A stretch of DNA of 64,000 nucleotides from a virus, in IMG/VR virus record IMGVR_UViG_3300005528_000055, positions 1-64,000 of that record; one strand, given 5' to 3'. Positions 1 through 10,100 of this stretch are shown piece after piece. Made by a program: the position numbers and the translations under genes. The notes under the pieces were generated by a model. That model did no database searches. It had not been told where the DNA came from and was given only the letters and a program-made list of their open reading frames with translations. Each line of letters starts with the position of its first letter. Position 1 is the stretch's first letter.

Positions 1-926
1 AGCCTGGATCTACAGGAGACGACACATACACCCAAGCAAGCTCTCTAACGTCTGCGCTAGATATGTAAGAGTCTAACTCTATTGAGTCTACTAGCCTGTC
101 AACCTCATCTAAATCTTCGGTAAATATCGAACTTACAATTTTGCCAGCCTGACTAACTGGAGTTGCAGTTTCTGGGGTAGACCTTTCCAAAGAATCTGTA
201 TACATCTTGGTCCAAGTAGGGAATCTAGATAAAACATTTCTTGCATGATCTGATATAGTTGGAATTGATGGTTCATTAATTTCAACTTGAACTAATAAAA
301 GAAAATTAGCTGATGATATATCTGAAGAAACATTGAACTCTAGTTCAAACTTAGTGTATCTTTCAGAAGACCTAAGAAATAAAATATTATTTTTGCTATC
401 AGTATATGCTACCTGTTTCCATTCGGAATCAGATGTTACCTCTTTGTTGGAGGTAAATATTTTTACAGAAAATTCTGGATCTTCTAAACCAGGAAGATTT
501 GCAAAAGAGTGCTTAAAACCTAATATATTAATTGCAGATTTTGTGTCAACAAACCTAGGTAGGCTCTGAGTAGCAACTGATGATAATATTCTATATGGAG
601 TTGCACTTTGTAGTAAGTCGTAAAAATAGTATGAACCATCTTCTTCATTAAAATCAAAGATAAAATACTCACCAAAATCTTGGTCTTGAATTATCTCACC
701 AAAATCTGTGACTAGAGAAGATCCTACGATTGTAGGCGTAGCTTCCGATATTGTGCTTAATCCAGTAAATGTATAGTCTTCTAATAGATTGTTTCCATAA
801 AGAGATCTATATGTTGAGTAATTTGTGTAAAACCTATTTGAATATAGATCAAATGAATCAGAAACCCACTTGTTTCCGATTAATTGTAAAATCTGTATTA
901 ACTAAAGCTAAAAAATAGGTTTTCAT
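1..926 (-). CDS. Unknown virion-associated protein, 5' part, with a CGG recoding site at codon 17 (partial)
   Basis: The gene starts at an ATG at 926; an in-frame TAA sits two codons upstream, so no earlier start exists. In the start frame it reads 17 codons (beginning MKTYFLALVNTDF), reaches CGG and stops seven codons later. If the A after CGG is skipped, the frame continues open to the left edge, giving about 308 visible residues. The restored part is acidic and mixed beta in appearance, with no signal peptide or membrane segment that I can see and no family I recognise. Its place after the baseplate wedge genes suggests a baseplate or appendage protein (inference). The stop lies outside the window. 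Without the frame change nothing beyond a 23-residue peptide would be made. Confidence 0.7.
876..878 (-). other. In-frame CGG (+1 recoding site 1)
   Basis: Reads AAT CGG A AAC AAG on the minus strand; the skipped base is at 875. The codon is number 17 of the left-edge gene. In the zero frame a TGA follows after seven codons. Confidence 0.85.
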
Positions 927-943
927 TTTTTATATATTTATTC

Positions 944-2188
944 CTATACTGAATCAAGCCATATTGAGTACTCGGAAGTGACTCCATTATCTGGATGAAC
1001 AAACATTAAGTGTTGACATGGTCTACTCATAGACGAGAAATACTCTTGTGCATAGGTGTTGTTACTTTCTGGTGATCCAGAAATTCTCAACAAACCACTT
1101 CCAATAGTAACCTTTACCTGCTGATGATAGTGGCCCATAAATACATCTTCAAAATTTTCTGGTATTGCACCGTCTTTCCATCCCATAATTTTCTTATAGT
1201 AAGCATGAAATGCTGTAGGGGATGGCATTTGATCTCCATGGATTAACAAACTTGAGTAGCTGCCAATTGTATCCACTGCGTAAAAACTTCTTTCTCCGCG
1301 ACCATCTGGAATATTAAACGTTACTCTTGGCTCATCTTTAAATATCAACTGAACAATCTTATACAATAACCTATCCATATTTGTTTCTGGATCGTGCTGC
1401 TTTCTTGCTCTTCCACCAACGGCACCGTGATTTCCGATAACACCAGTAATGTGAATGTGTTCAAAGTTTTCAAGTGCTGTTGTTATGAACTTTGTTAGTA
1501 TTTCTGGACCGTATATACCAACCTGTCGATATAAGCCAGCATCTAATAAATGACTTTGCCCAGGAAATATTTCTTCTCCTTCTACAATGTCACCTAGCAG
1601 CCACACATGCAAATTGTCAACATTATGATGGGCTCTTTGGATATTTACGATCTCAATCATCTTTTCGGTGTATTGCTCAATTCTTCTTGCCAATACATCG
1701 GAGTTGTAAGTTGATGTAACTTTACCTAACTGCCAATCAGCAAAAACTGCAACTGCTGTTTCTGGAGTTGCTCTTTTTTTGGTAAGAACTGGCTTTGAAA
1801 TCTTTGGAAGATCAAAGTTACTGAAAGCATCAAAAGCTGCTTGATACACAAGGTGCGATGCCTCTTCTTTGATGTTCTTATATCTATCTACTTGTCTGGC
1901 AAGTTTTTTGTTTTCTGATCTAAGAAAATCAATAGTAGACGAAGGAACTGACGACATAGACAATCCTGCATCTCTATAATCCTCATATTCATCTTCAAGA
2001 GTATCTTCTTCTGAGATTGTAGAAAAATACGATGATGCGTTACTTTCGTCTACTTCTCTTGAAGTTATATTATCGGTCATTATGGTTCCTGGAACCGTTT
2101 CGTCACCGCTAATCAAAGCTTTTGCATGAGTCATGTTTTTAGCTTTTACAATAGACTTGTTGGTGACAAGAAAGTACTTTTCTTTCAT
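944..2188 (-). CDS. Calcineurin-like metallophosphoesterase
   Basis: About 414 residues. The C-terminal two thirds carry the ordered metallophosphoesterase motifs: VFADWQ (the usual DxH is DxQ here), LLGDIVEG (GD plus acidic), VIGNHG (GNH), LIHGD (distal His) and MGHYH (GHxH). Such enzymes hydrolyse phosphoesters at a two-metal centre; nucleases, phosphatases and cyclic-nucleotide esterases all belong here, so the substrate cannot be told. The first 140 residues are acidic and then coiled-coil-like and are not part of the catalytic fold. I chose the ATG at 2188, preceded by AAGTGAT, over a GTG at 2197. It follows the baseplate J gene by 16 bases and is clearly in the same operon, so a role in tail assembly or a virion-delivered enzyme is possible (inference). 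Confidence 0.8.
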   Translation of the reverse strand: MKEKYFLVTNKSIVKAKNMTHAKALISGDETVPGTIMTDNITSREVDESNASSYFSTISEEDTLEDEYEDYRDAGLSMSSVPSSTIDFLRSENKKLARQVDRYKNIKEEASHLVYQAAFDAFSNFDLPKISKPVLTKKRATPETAVAVFADWQLGKVTSTYNSDVLARRIEQYTEKMIEIVNIQRAHHNVDNLHVWLLGDIVEGEEIFPGQSHLLDAGLYRQVGIYGPEILTKFITTALENFEHIHITGVIGNHGAVGGRARKQHDPETNMDRLLYKIVQLIFKDEPRVTFNIPDGRGERSFYAVDTIGSYSSLLIHGDQMPSPTAFHAYYKKIMGWKDGAIPENFEDVFMGHYHQQVKVTIGSGLLRISGSPESNNTYAQEYFSSMSRPCQHLMFVHPDNGVTSEYSIWLDSV

Positions 2189-2204
2189 TTGTATCACTTT
2201 CTGA

Positions 2205-3374
2205 TTAATAAGTTATGGAAGACATTATAACAGAAAATACAGATACAGATCCAGCTACCATATACTGTCTATCGTCATTTATAGTGAACATTCCTTTAGG
2301 AACTTCTTGACCATTTACAGAAACGCTTAAAACGTTTACTGATTTGATTAAATCAGAAGAAGACCTAACGATTGACTCAATATCTCCATTAGATATACTA
2401 TCACCTATTGTTCTTGAATTCAAGTATGATCTTAAAAATAAAGAAGCTTGATTTTCTATACCTGTTGCAGTTGTAGCACCTACTCCAGATGGAAGAACTA
2501 TGCTTACAGCAACGTGTACTGGTGCTCTTTCTGCAATTCTGACATTAAGCTTAATCCCTACTGGCTTTGCTTCAGACAAAGAATTGAAGATACTATTAAC
2601 TAAATTTGTTGATATTCTTTGTGATTCTGGAACCACAATAATATCACAAGATCCTAAACCGTAACTAGACTCTCTAACCCTAACATCTCTTACTCCCTGA
2701 ACTCCTAGAGCTCTCATTCTTAGAGACTCAGCTGTGCCAAAAGAGTTTGCTTTAATTGATTTTACTATTCGTTTTCTATACATATCATCTGACTCCATAT
2801 TAATCATAGAGTAGATTTCTTTAGTATTCGTACAATAAACGATAATGCCACTTGGTGCTATATAATTATGTTTAGTCAAAGTTCCTTTTGATGCAGTGAA
2901 ATCTGTGCTACTAAAGTTTGGTATCACTCTACCGAATGCTCTAGTTGTTCCTGCAATAATTGTTGCTGCATCGACTAATTTATATTGATATTGAACAGTA
3001 GAAAAATCTGTGACATCATTATATATTAAAGTATCTTTTGGAATTACAACGTTTGACGAGTGCGGTGCATCTATTGAAAACGATATATTAAAACTAGCTC
3101 TTTCTTGTTGCAAATCTTCTGAAACAGATCTACGAAAAACTCCATAAAGATCACCTATTAAATCAAGAGATCTTCCAGATGCCATAGACAAAGAAGTCTG
3201 TTCAACGCTAAATTTAATTGCCTCGTACAAGTCTCCAATTTCAACGGCCATAGCCTCTGCCAATGCTCTAGCAACAGATCCTGGATATGTTGCTGTTATG
3301 CCAGCATTTTGCTGAAGAGAAGATAGGATTTTTGAAAGTATCTGATCTTTTGATTTATTGTATATGACAGGCAT
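2205..3374 (-). CDS. Baseplate J-like wedge protein
   Basis: 389 residues. The N-terminus (PVIYNKSKDQILSKIL, then an ALAEAMAVEIGDLYEAIK helix and SGRSLDLIGDLYGVFRR) matches the start of the Baseplate_J family: a helix-rich entry, then the conserved G-x-x-LD-x-x-G block. These proteins (T4 gp6, P2 gpJ relatives) form the wedge ring that joins the tail tube tip to the fibres in contractile tails. Middle and C-terminal parts are beta-rich, as expected. It sits directly downstream of the gp25-like wedge gene, the standard order of contractile-tail baseplates. An AGGAGAT ribosome site lies just before the ATG. Confidence 0.88.
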   Translation of the reverse strand: MPVIYNKSKDQILSKILSSLQQNAGITATYPGSVARALAEAMAVEIGDLYEAIKFSVEQTSLSMASGRSLDLIGDLYGVFRRSVSEDLQQERASFNISFSIDAPHSSNVVIPKDTLIYNDVTDFSTVQYQYKLVDAATIIAGTTRAFGRVIPNFSSTDFTASKGTLTKHNYIAPSGIIVYCTNTKEIYSMINMESDDMYRKRIVKSIKANSFGTAESLRMRALGVQGVRDVRVRESSYGLGSCDIIVVPESQRISTNLVNSIFNSLSEAKPVGIKLNVRIAERAPVHVAVSIVLPSGVGATTATGIENQASLFLRSYLNSRTIGDSISNGDIESIVRSSSDLIKSVNVLSVSVNGQEVPKGMFTINDDRQYMVAGSVSVFSVIMSSITY

Positions 3375-3388
3375 TTCTATCTCCTATT

Positions 3389-3763
3389 TTAAATTTCTTG
3401 AGTTACAGATATTGTTATTGGATCAACAGAGTTGTCTTCAATATGAACATCAAATCTTATTGAATTATTAGAGGTTGGCACTGCTGTTATTGAAATCTTT
3501 CTATCAGCAAAAACGCCCTCTCTTAACAACGCTTCCCTTATTAAGCGCTTACCCATTTCTCCAGTTGCCTGGCTTTGTGGCATTCCGTAGAGAATGTTAA
3601 GCTCTGTTCCAAGCTTGGGGTAAATGTAGAAATCACCTGGCTCAGTCATAAGCCTAAGGTATATCTGCTGTATATCGTTCTGCGACCTACTTTGAGTCAT
3701 TGCTATATCTTTATTGGGAGATATTTTTAAATCACCAGATAAATCTAAATAAAAATCAGACAT
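3389..3763 (-). CDS. gp25-like baseplate wedge protein
   Basis: 124 residues, the usual size for the gp25/gpW baseplate family. It has the family layout: a short lead with DLSGDL, a helix with QNDIQQIYLRLMTEPGDF, the PKLG segment, a second helix with GKRLIREALLREG and a C-terminal beta part. The protein anchors the sheath to the baseplate wedge in T4-like and P2-like systems. It lies 14 bases upstream of the baseplate J gene and 2 bases after the preceding gene, so it is translated as part of one wedge operon. Confidence 0.82.
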   Translation of the reverse strand: MSDFYLDLSGDLKISPNKDIAMTQSRSQNDIQQIYLRLMTEPGDFYIYPKLGTELNILYGMPQSQATGEMGKRLIREALLREGVFADRKISITAVPTSNNSIRFDVHIEDNSVDPITISVTQEI

Positions 3764-3765
3764 CC

Positions 3766-4449
3766 TTATTCCAAATCATTTTCTATCCAGGGAAAATCTT
3801 CCATATTATTTCCCACAGTGTAATCTTTATTTTCGACCTTCTTGGTCGCCTCAGAAAAAGAATATCCATTTATTAAAAGATATTTTAACATCCTGATTTC
3901 TGTATCAGAATGGGTTTTCATGTAGTTATCCAATAAAGCCTGATCTGACTCGCTTAGCTGTGGCTCAACAGCTGGAGTAAAGAAATTATCTTCTTGCCCA
4001 GGAACTAAGCCTAAACCATAGTCACCACCTATAGTAATAGGAGAAACAGATTCTATCTCATCAAGTTGGTCTAAATTATTTAAATAATGACCTATTTTAT
4101 AAAAAGCTGGGTTTTGATGAAAGTCACTTGTTCGCACTAGTGCTGGCTCATTATATACGTCTGAGGCAGGATTAAATGAAGAGTTGTTCCATTTTAAACC
4201 ATCGTCTTCTCTAGTATAAAATTTAATTGAATCGGCAAAAAAAGATATGGCTCTTGTACTCGGACTTATAACAATACCTATTCCAGGAGCTGCAAATATT
4301 TCTATTTCTCCAGCGTCGTTTATTCTTAAAAAACCATTATTATCTGGATGGTTAATTCCAACTTCTCTTGTAGAAAACTCTTTTCTTTTTCTTAATTCTG
4401 TTACTTCGCTAAAAGACTGTCTAGCTCTATCTATTGGTTCTTCCATCAT
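3766..4449 (-). CDS. Unknown baseplate-region protein
   Basis: 227 residues. I do not recognise a family. The N-terminal 100 residues contain beta-strand-like stretches (GFLRINDAGEIEIFA, GIGIVISPSTRAISFFA) and the C-terminal part has several acidic helices (DQALLDNYMKTHSDTEIRMLKYLL). It lies between a spike-like gene and the gp25-like gene, with a 1-base gap to the former, so it is most likely a baseplate component (inference from position). No cysteine motif, signal or membrane segment is visible. Confidence 0.6.
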   Translation of the reverse strand: MMEEPIDRARQSFSEVTELRKRKEFSTREVGINHPDNNGFLRINDAGEIEIFAAPGIGIVISPSTRAISFFADSIKFYTREDDGLKWNNSSFNPASDVYNEPALVRTSDFHQNPAFYKIGHYLNNLDQLDEIESVSPITIGGDYGLGLVPGQEDNFFTPAVEPQLSESDQALLDNYMKTHSDTEIRMLKYLLINGYSFSEATKKVENKDYTVGNNMEDFPWIENDLE

Positions 4450-4450
4450 A

Positions 4451-4816
4451 CTAAATCATGAACTTTGGTATACCAGTATTAACTGAATTATTTTTAATTG
4501 TTTTTACCGTATCGTACGCATCGGCTATAATTGAGATTATATACGGATCTCTTTCGGAATCGTTTCTAAATGCTACAATACATCTAGTTCCAGGATGTGG
4601 GGAGACCCCCTGAATGCCGTAGTTAAATGGGCACGGTACTCTATCCATAACATCTCCTACTGTGCCGGCATATCTTTCGTCTAAAATAACAGTAGCAGTG
4701 TTTGACATTTTGTCAAACTCAACTATAGTTGCTGGTCTTGTTTTTGACTGTTGAAGTTTTGAGTCTTGAATTAAATTATTAATTTTTTGATCAAACTTTG
4801 GATAATTAATAGCCAT
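4451..4816 (-). CDS. OB-fold baseplate spike or hub-tip protein
   Basis: 121 residues. The order of strands around TRPATIVEFDKMSNTATVILDE, then the RVPCPF segment, a PHPGTRCIVAF turn and DPYIISII looks like the N-terminal OB domain of gpV/gp5-type spikes, where a GD-PYII-like ending is typical. There is no long triple-stranded helix domain after it, so it would be a short spike or an adaptor that carries the neighbouring enzyme. Its position just after the cell-wall hydrolase gene fits a central spike. Assignment rests on pattern only. Confidence 0.6.
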   Translation of the reverse strand: MAINYPKFDQKINNLIQDSKLQQSKTRPATIVEFDKMSNTATVILDERYAGTVGDVMDRVPCPFNYGIQGVSPHPGTRCIVAFRNDSERDPYIISIIADAYDTVKTIKNNSVNTGIPKFMI

Positions 4817-4827
4817 TAATACACCTC

Positions 4828-7111
4828 TTACTTATATATAATTTCATATTTTTTAGAATCTTTTACAAACACTTCTATTTTTTGTCTTCCATTTTGATCT
4901 GTTGTATCTATTTTCCTTGCATCAGAATTTGCTGGAACGCTTGCCAAAACCCAGGCATCTAGCTCGGATGAATCTCTACCTGTTCCTTGTGTAAAAACTT
5001 TTTTAATTAGTTCATAATCCAGTCCAGAAATCCAACTATGCTCAAGATAAACTGCGCCCCAAGGAGCAAATATTCCATTCCTTGTTCCATTATCCATTGA
5101 ATTCACAATATCAGAAACATCTGTTTTCTTACCTATTTTTGTTCTTAAAAAAGAAATCTGATTTATAGGAGCAAAAGCTCTTCTATCGTAATATTGTCTA
5201 CCAGCTCCGCCCTTTTTTGTCCTTAGTCCTATTGTTCCTTCTGGGTCTGTTCTCTGTTTGTTTCTTATAAAATCATCACAAAAAGTTGCCTTGTTAGTCG
5301 GATTGGTGTCTTGAATTTTATCAGCTAGCCAATTCTTATAGGCTAATTTCCACCACTTTGTTCTTTCGGGTGTTGGAGAAACTATTTTTACTACGCCAGT
5401 TCCTCCAGCTGATGTTCTTGTTACAAACTGCCAAAGACCAAAAGCGCCGCTCTTTATTGTTAACAAAAGGGGTAAAATTACTTTCTCTTTGTGCAATACC
5501 AGTAAAGAACGCTGCTATCTCCGCAGAAAAACCGCCATAGTTATATAAAAAACTAAATATATCCATAGCAGTGAGAGCATCATCTCCAGTATAATACTCT
5601 TTTTTAAGCTTTGTAATCATATCGGAAGAAAGTGGTGTTGCAGGCGCAGGCGCAGCACCAGCACTAGATACCGTACCAGATCCAGACTGACCAGGGGTTG
5701 ATGGTGTAGTGGTTGTAGGAACTGCAAACGAACCGCATCTGGCTGAGCTCCAACTAACATGAATATGATTAGCGTGGCTTTTATCGCAGTGAATATTGAC
5801 GAAAGGAGCTAGATTTGGATGCTTCTGCCTAATTGGAGAATTAGAGGATTCAAGTCCTCCAACTATTCCAAGCTCTGTTTCCAGCTGTTCGCTTACAACT
5901 ATTAAGTCTGGATGAAGCTCTTGAGGAAGTTGCTCCACATGAGACAGGAAAAGATCCAATGCTATAAGATACTTTCCAGGTGGTGGAACTGGATTGTTCA
6001 AAACATAAGATTGATTAGCTGTAGTTAAGCCTATTTTTTTAATATCAAAACCTCTACCAAAGGAGTGGTCACTAACTCCGTTATTGCTTTGCGTTAGCTT
6101 ACTAAAATTAGGACCTGTTATTCCTCTCCATACTCCTGAGTCGCCCATAATATAAAGCGTATCTGTAATTCGTAAAAGAAATTCAATTAAGGTAGGAGAC
6201 ATCATTACTTGCTTTTCGCCTGTTCCAAGACCTGTAATTTTATCTTCCATGTACTTATACGTGCCATTCTTTTCGACATAATAACCACTATGGTGTATGT
6301 CGAAACCTAGGCTACCAAGATTTTGTGGATTCGCTTTTGCTTTTGCCGTAGTAACTCCATTGACTGTTCCATTTTTATCAAAGCTTAGTTTAAAGCCTTG
6401 TTTAAAAACTGTAATGTCTCCAGTGCCCTCTGTTTTAAAATTAGTTTTCTTTAACAGCTCCGCAACCTTTTTGTCGTATATTGCTCTTTCTGCTTCGTCC
6501 ATTTCATCTGCAAAAAGTATTTTTCTAGTAGCGTTATTCATAACTTGAGCGGTTCCAGAAGTCCCATAAGATGCTGTAGAGTGTGGTTGAGACGCCCCAG
6601 TAGAGGTTGTTACGGTACCAGTTCCACTACTTGTGCCACCCGTTCCTCCAGTGGTAGAAGATCCACCTGTTGCTGGACTTATCGAGGGGGCAATAAATGC
6701 TTTTACAGCTTGATCAAAGCCACCAGGAGCAAATCCTGTAGACATAACGGACTTTCTAGCTATTTCCATTCTAGCCTGAGAACCTTTTAGTGTTTTAGTT
6801 GGATCATCAGGATCTGGAACTTGTGTCTGGTCGTCGATGTCTGCACCCATAGATAGTATTGTATGCATTGCTGATTTAGTGTTTTGCTCATATCCCGCTA
6901 CTGGAAAGGCTGGATTTCTAAATATTCCATCCCCTTGAATAATTTTCACTGGATCTCTTGACATCAAGGTCCTACCAACCTCTCCATCCATAGATGCAGA
7001 AGTGCCCTTTATGAGCTGTTGATTTTCTGGGTAGAAGGAGCTTTTAATTTTTGACGTTATTGATTTGCCGTCAGCGAGATCATCTAAGTTAAAATTAAAA
7101 TCAGAAGCCAT
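4828..7111 (-). CDS. Bifunctional tail-associated peptidoglycan hydrolase (M15-like peptidase plus lytic transglycosylase-like domain), joined by a +1 shift
   Basis: Reconstructed length 760 residues: codons 1-555 from 7111, then skip base 5446 and continue to 4828. After a Thr/Ser/Gly-rich linker (about 145-190) there is a VanY/M15-like zinc peptidase: H349 and D356 in DHSFGRGFDI and a closing NHIHVSW (H449/H451). A second low-complexity linker leads to a lysozyme-like transglycosylase domain with the catalytic Glu at 543 (QRESNFTP) in the first frame and the substrate-groove motif AFGLWQF in the second. The frame break therefore cuts one small domain between its two signature motifs, and neither half could work alone. 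Such enzymes open the cell wall during injection. It sits between the giant hub gene and the spike gene. Confidence 0.85.
5447..5449 (-). other. In-frame CGG (+1 recoding site 2)
   Basis: Reads AAA GAG CGG C GCT TTT; the skipped base is at 5446. This is the only site followed by C. Skipping after CGG gives KERAFGLWQ. Treating the first C as the extra base gives KEGAFGLWQ, which is closer to the usual GAxGLxQ motif of transglycosylases. Confidence 0.85.
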
Positions 7112-7113
7112 AT

Positions 7114-10100
7114 TTATAATACCTTTGTTATAGTTGGAACCAATTTAGACGGATCCTGTACTGCTGGACTGTCTACATATAGAAGGCCCTTTGTGTAAAC
7201 CTTTGCTAGACCTTTTTCTACCAGGTCCCAGTTCAATGTGTATGGTGTTCCATCTGGATAGTACTCATCCCATCCAACCATTGGCCACTCGGAAGCAACT
7301 CCGTATATCTTATATAGTATCAGCATTGCTACTAATGTTGAGAATGCTCTTTTGTTTGAATCAGACATTCCATAAAGTGGGTCAGACGGACCACTATCAA
7401 AGAAATAATTAGTCAAACTAGACATACTATTTATCTTGTTAAATATTTTATCAAAGTTAGCTTCTATGGGTGACCTTGGATAAAAACGTTTTTTAATTTC
7501 TTGTTTTGCTTTTTCTGCCATATCAGATGAAGAAACGTTTTTGATAAAAATATTTCTTACATCTTCAATAGCACCTGCTTGAACATTCGAATCTGTTCTA
7601 TAGAATATAGTTGCCATATATCTATCGCTATCAGATTGCCACCTTCCTGACTTTGCTGCTTTTTGATATCTTTCTGGATCATTAGCCTCTGCGCCTGCTT
7701 CTAAGTCTTCAGCAGAAAGTATGTCTCTATTATCTGGTGAAACTGCTATTCTTAAAACAACCATTTTACCAACAACTGCATCGGCAGTGAAAAGCAATGC
7801 TTGCCCAGCAGCAGAAAGGGGATTGAAAAACTTTTGACTTTCTTCGAGTATTAAAGTTTCTTCTAAGGCTGTATTAATATTTAGTTGAGCCAATTCAGCC
7901 GTGTTGACTCCCTCAAATCTGACTCTAAATGTCTTATTTGTTATTACGTCTACAACGTCAAAAGTGTCACCGTCAACCACATGGGAAACGGTTCCTATTA
8001 CTTTAAAGAATTGATTGAATCCAGTTTTTTCTGGTCCTATTCCTGAATATTTTAATATTTGTGCGTTGACTATCGCATTTTCTAAGCTGACATGTCTAAC
8101 TAAATCATTAATTTCTTTTTCTTTCCATCCAAGACTTCTAAATATGTCATCACTTCTGACATATGAATAACCTTCTTCTGTTCTTACTGCTGTCCTTACT
8201 CCAAGAATCTGTGGAATTAGTTTCTTTGAATGTGCTCGTCCAACAACCATTCCCTGATTAAATGACAATCCGGCGTCCATTGGCTGTCCATTTCTATTTA
8301 AGTACTGAACGTAGCACCCATGCTGATCGAGAACGTTATCTCTTGTCCATTTCCATCCGCTCCATAATAGATCGCTTGCTATGGCTCCTGCAGAAAAGCC
8401 CACAGCAAGAGATGTTCCTAAAGTAAATGGAGCGAAAAGAGCTGAGGCTGCTGTGGTTGCTGCAGTTAAGGCCATGCTTCCTACTACCATAGATATCGCC
8501 CCACCTAGGTCTCCATCTTGTTTTCCTGTCGATGCTTTTATTTTTGCTTTTATTTGTTCTGCTTTATCTGGAATTGCGTCTGCTGCTGTGTTAGCAATAA
8601 TATCCTTAACCAAAGCTGAGTGTCCATGTGTATACATCATTCCACCAGTCATTTGGGGGCCAAGAGATTGTGCTAGATTATCAATTGAAATAGTTCCGTC
8701 TGCACCGATAAGTGAGTTAGCGGTCTCAGAAGAAAGCATTCTTCTAGCTAGGTCTCTAACACTTTGATGGTTCATTCTGCTCCCTATCCAGCTGGAAGCA
8801 AACCATCTTGCTGGATCATTAACGTTAACAAATGCATTGGGGGTGATGGAAGTAACAAATCCCATTTCTGGAGTAAAGTGGTGAACAACTTGCTCTACTT
8901 CAAAAATTCCATATATTCTTTCATAAGAATCTGTTAGATAAACTAAGTCATGAGGCCTAATAGATGTGTCGCCTATTAGTGTTATTTCTCCACTATATAT
9001 ATCTTTTATTGATTCTTTTAAGTGAGCTAAACCAACCCTTCTTGCGGTTAGTTCATCTGGCTCTCCGGATGCAAACTTTGATATTCCTCTTATTGTTTCT
9101 ATTGGATTAAAAATTGGATGCAGTACTCCCCAAAATCCAGAACCTCTAATATTATCAAAGTATAAACCTGTTTCTATTGTTTTTTCAACTTGTCTTTCTG
9201 GCGGTGCAGCCTTATCAAGGGCAACGGTTACTGGATATTGCCCATCTGAAACTGCAGTTATTTGTGTTGCTACGCCACCTATGTTTTCTTGAATTCCGTT
9301 TGCAAGGATATGATTAAAAGAGTTAATTAAATGTATTCTTTGGAACGGCTCTCTAATCTCAACAACAGGTTCTCCATATTCCCTTGTGAACGGATTGTCT
9401 ACAGCCCTCAAAAGAGAACCGGGCCTTCCTAATGAATAGTATAAAGAATCATTATATGCCTTATTTAAAACATTAGCCTGCTTTGCAAAGTTGTCGTGTT
9501 CAGTTACTCCATATCCCATTTGAGCCAAAGACATCTTAGTCAAGTTTAAAAGATTTCCTATGGCGCTTTGAAATACTGTAAACATAGGACCAATGTTTTT
9601 GTTCCAAAAATTCGTTGTATCCTCCCACATTCCGCTCATCCAGTTTGTAGCAGCGTTGCCTTCTCCTGAGTTTGCTTCTAAGAGTTTTTTGAATTTTGAA
9701 GCGTCTTTTCCGTATGTACCATTATAGTCAATGTAAGCTTGCCAAATTTTATCAAACGGCCTAAAGCTCCAACTGTCAGACATCTGCTCGTCATCGCCCA
9801 TGACAAACCTCTTGCGATCCGGCTTAAGTACTACCCAGGCTCTTGAATATGGATCTCTCCATAATTGGTCTCTAAAAAGTCCAACCAACAATAAGAATAA
9901 TTGTTTTGGAGTTTTAATATTTTTAAAGAATTCGTCAGCTTTTTGATCATCTGTTAAGAACTCTGTTCCATCTGCACTTGTTGCAGTAGTTGATGCTGCA
10001 CCGGTTGAAGAAACAGAGCTTAACAACTGTGCATTTGACTTAACGGCATCGCGTATAAAGGTTGCTCTTTCTTTTATTAAATTATTAAAATAATCTATAA

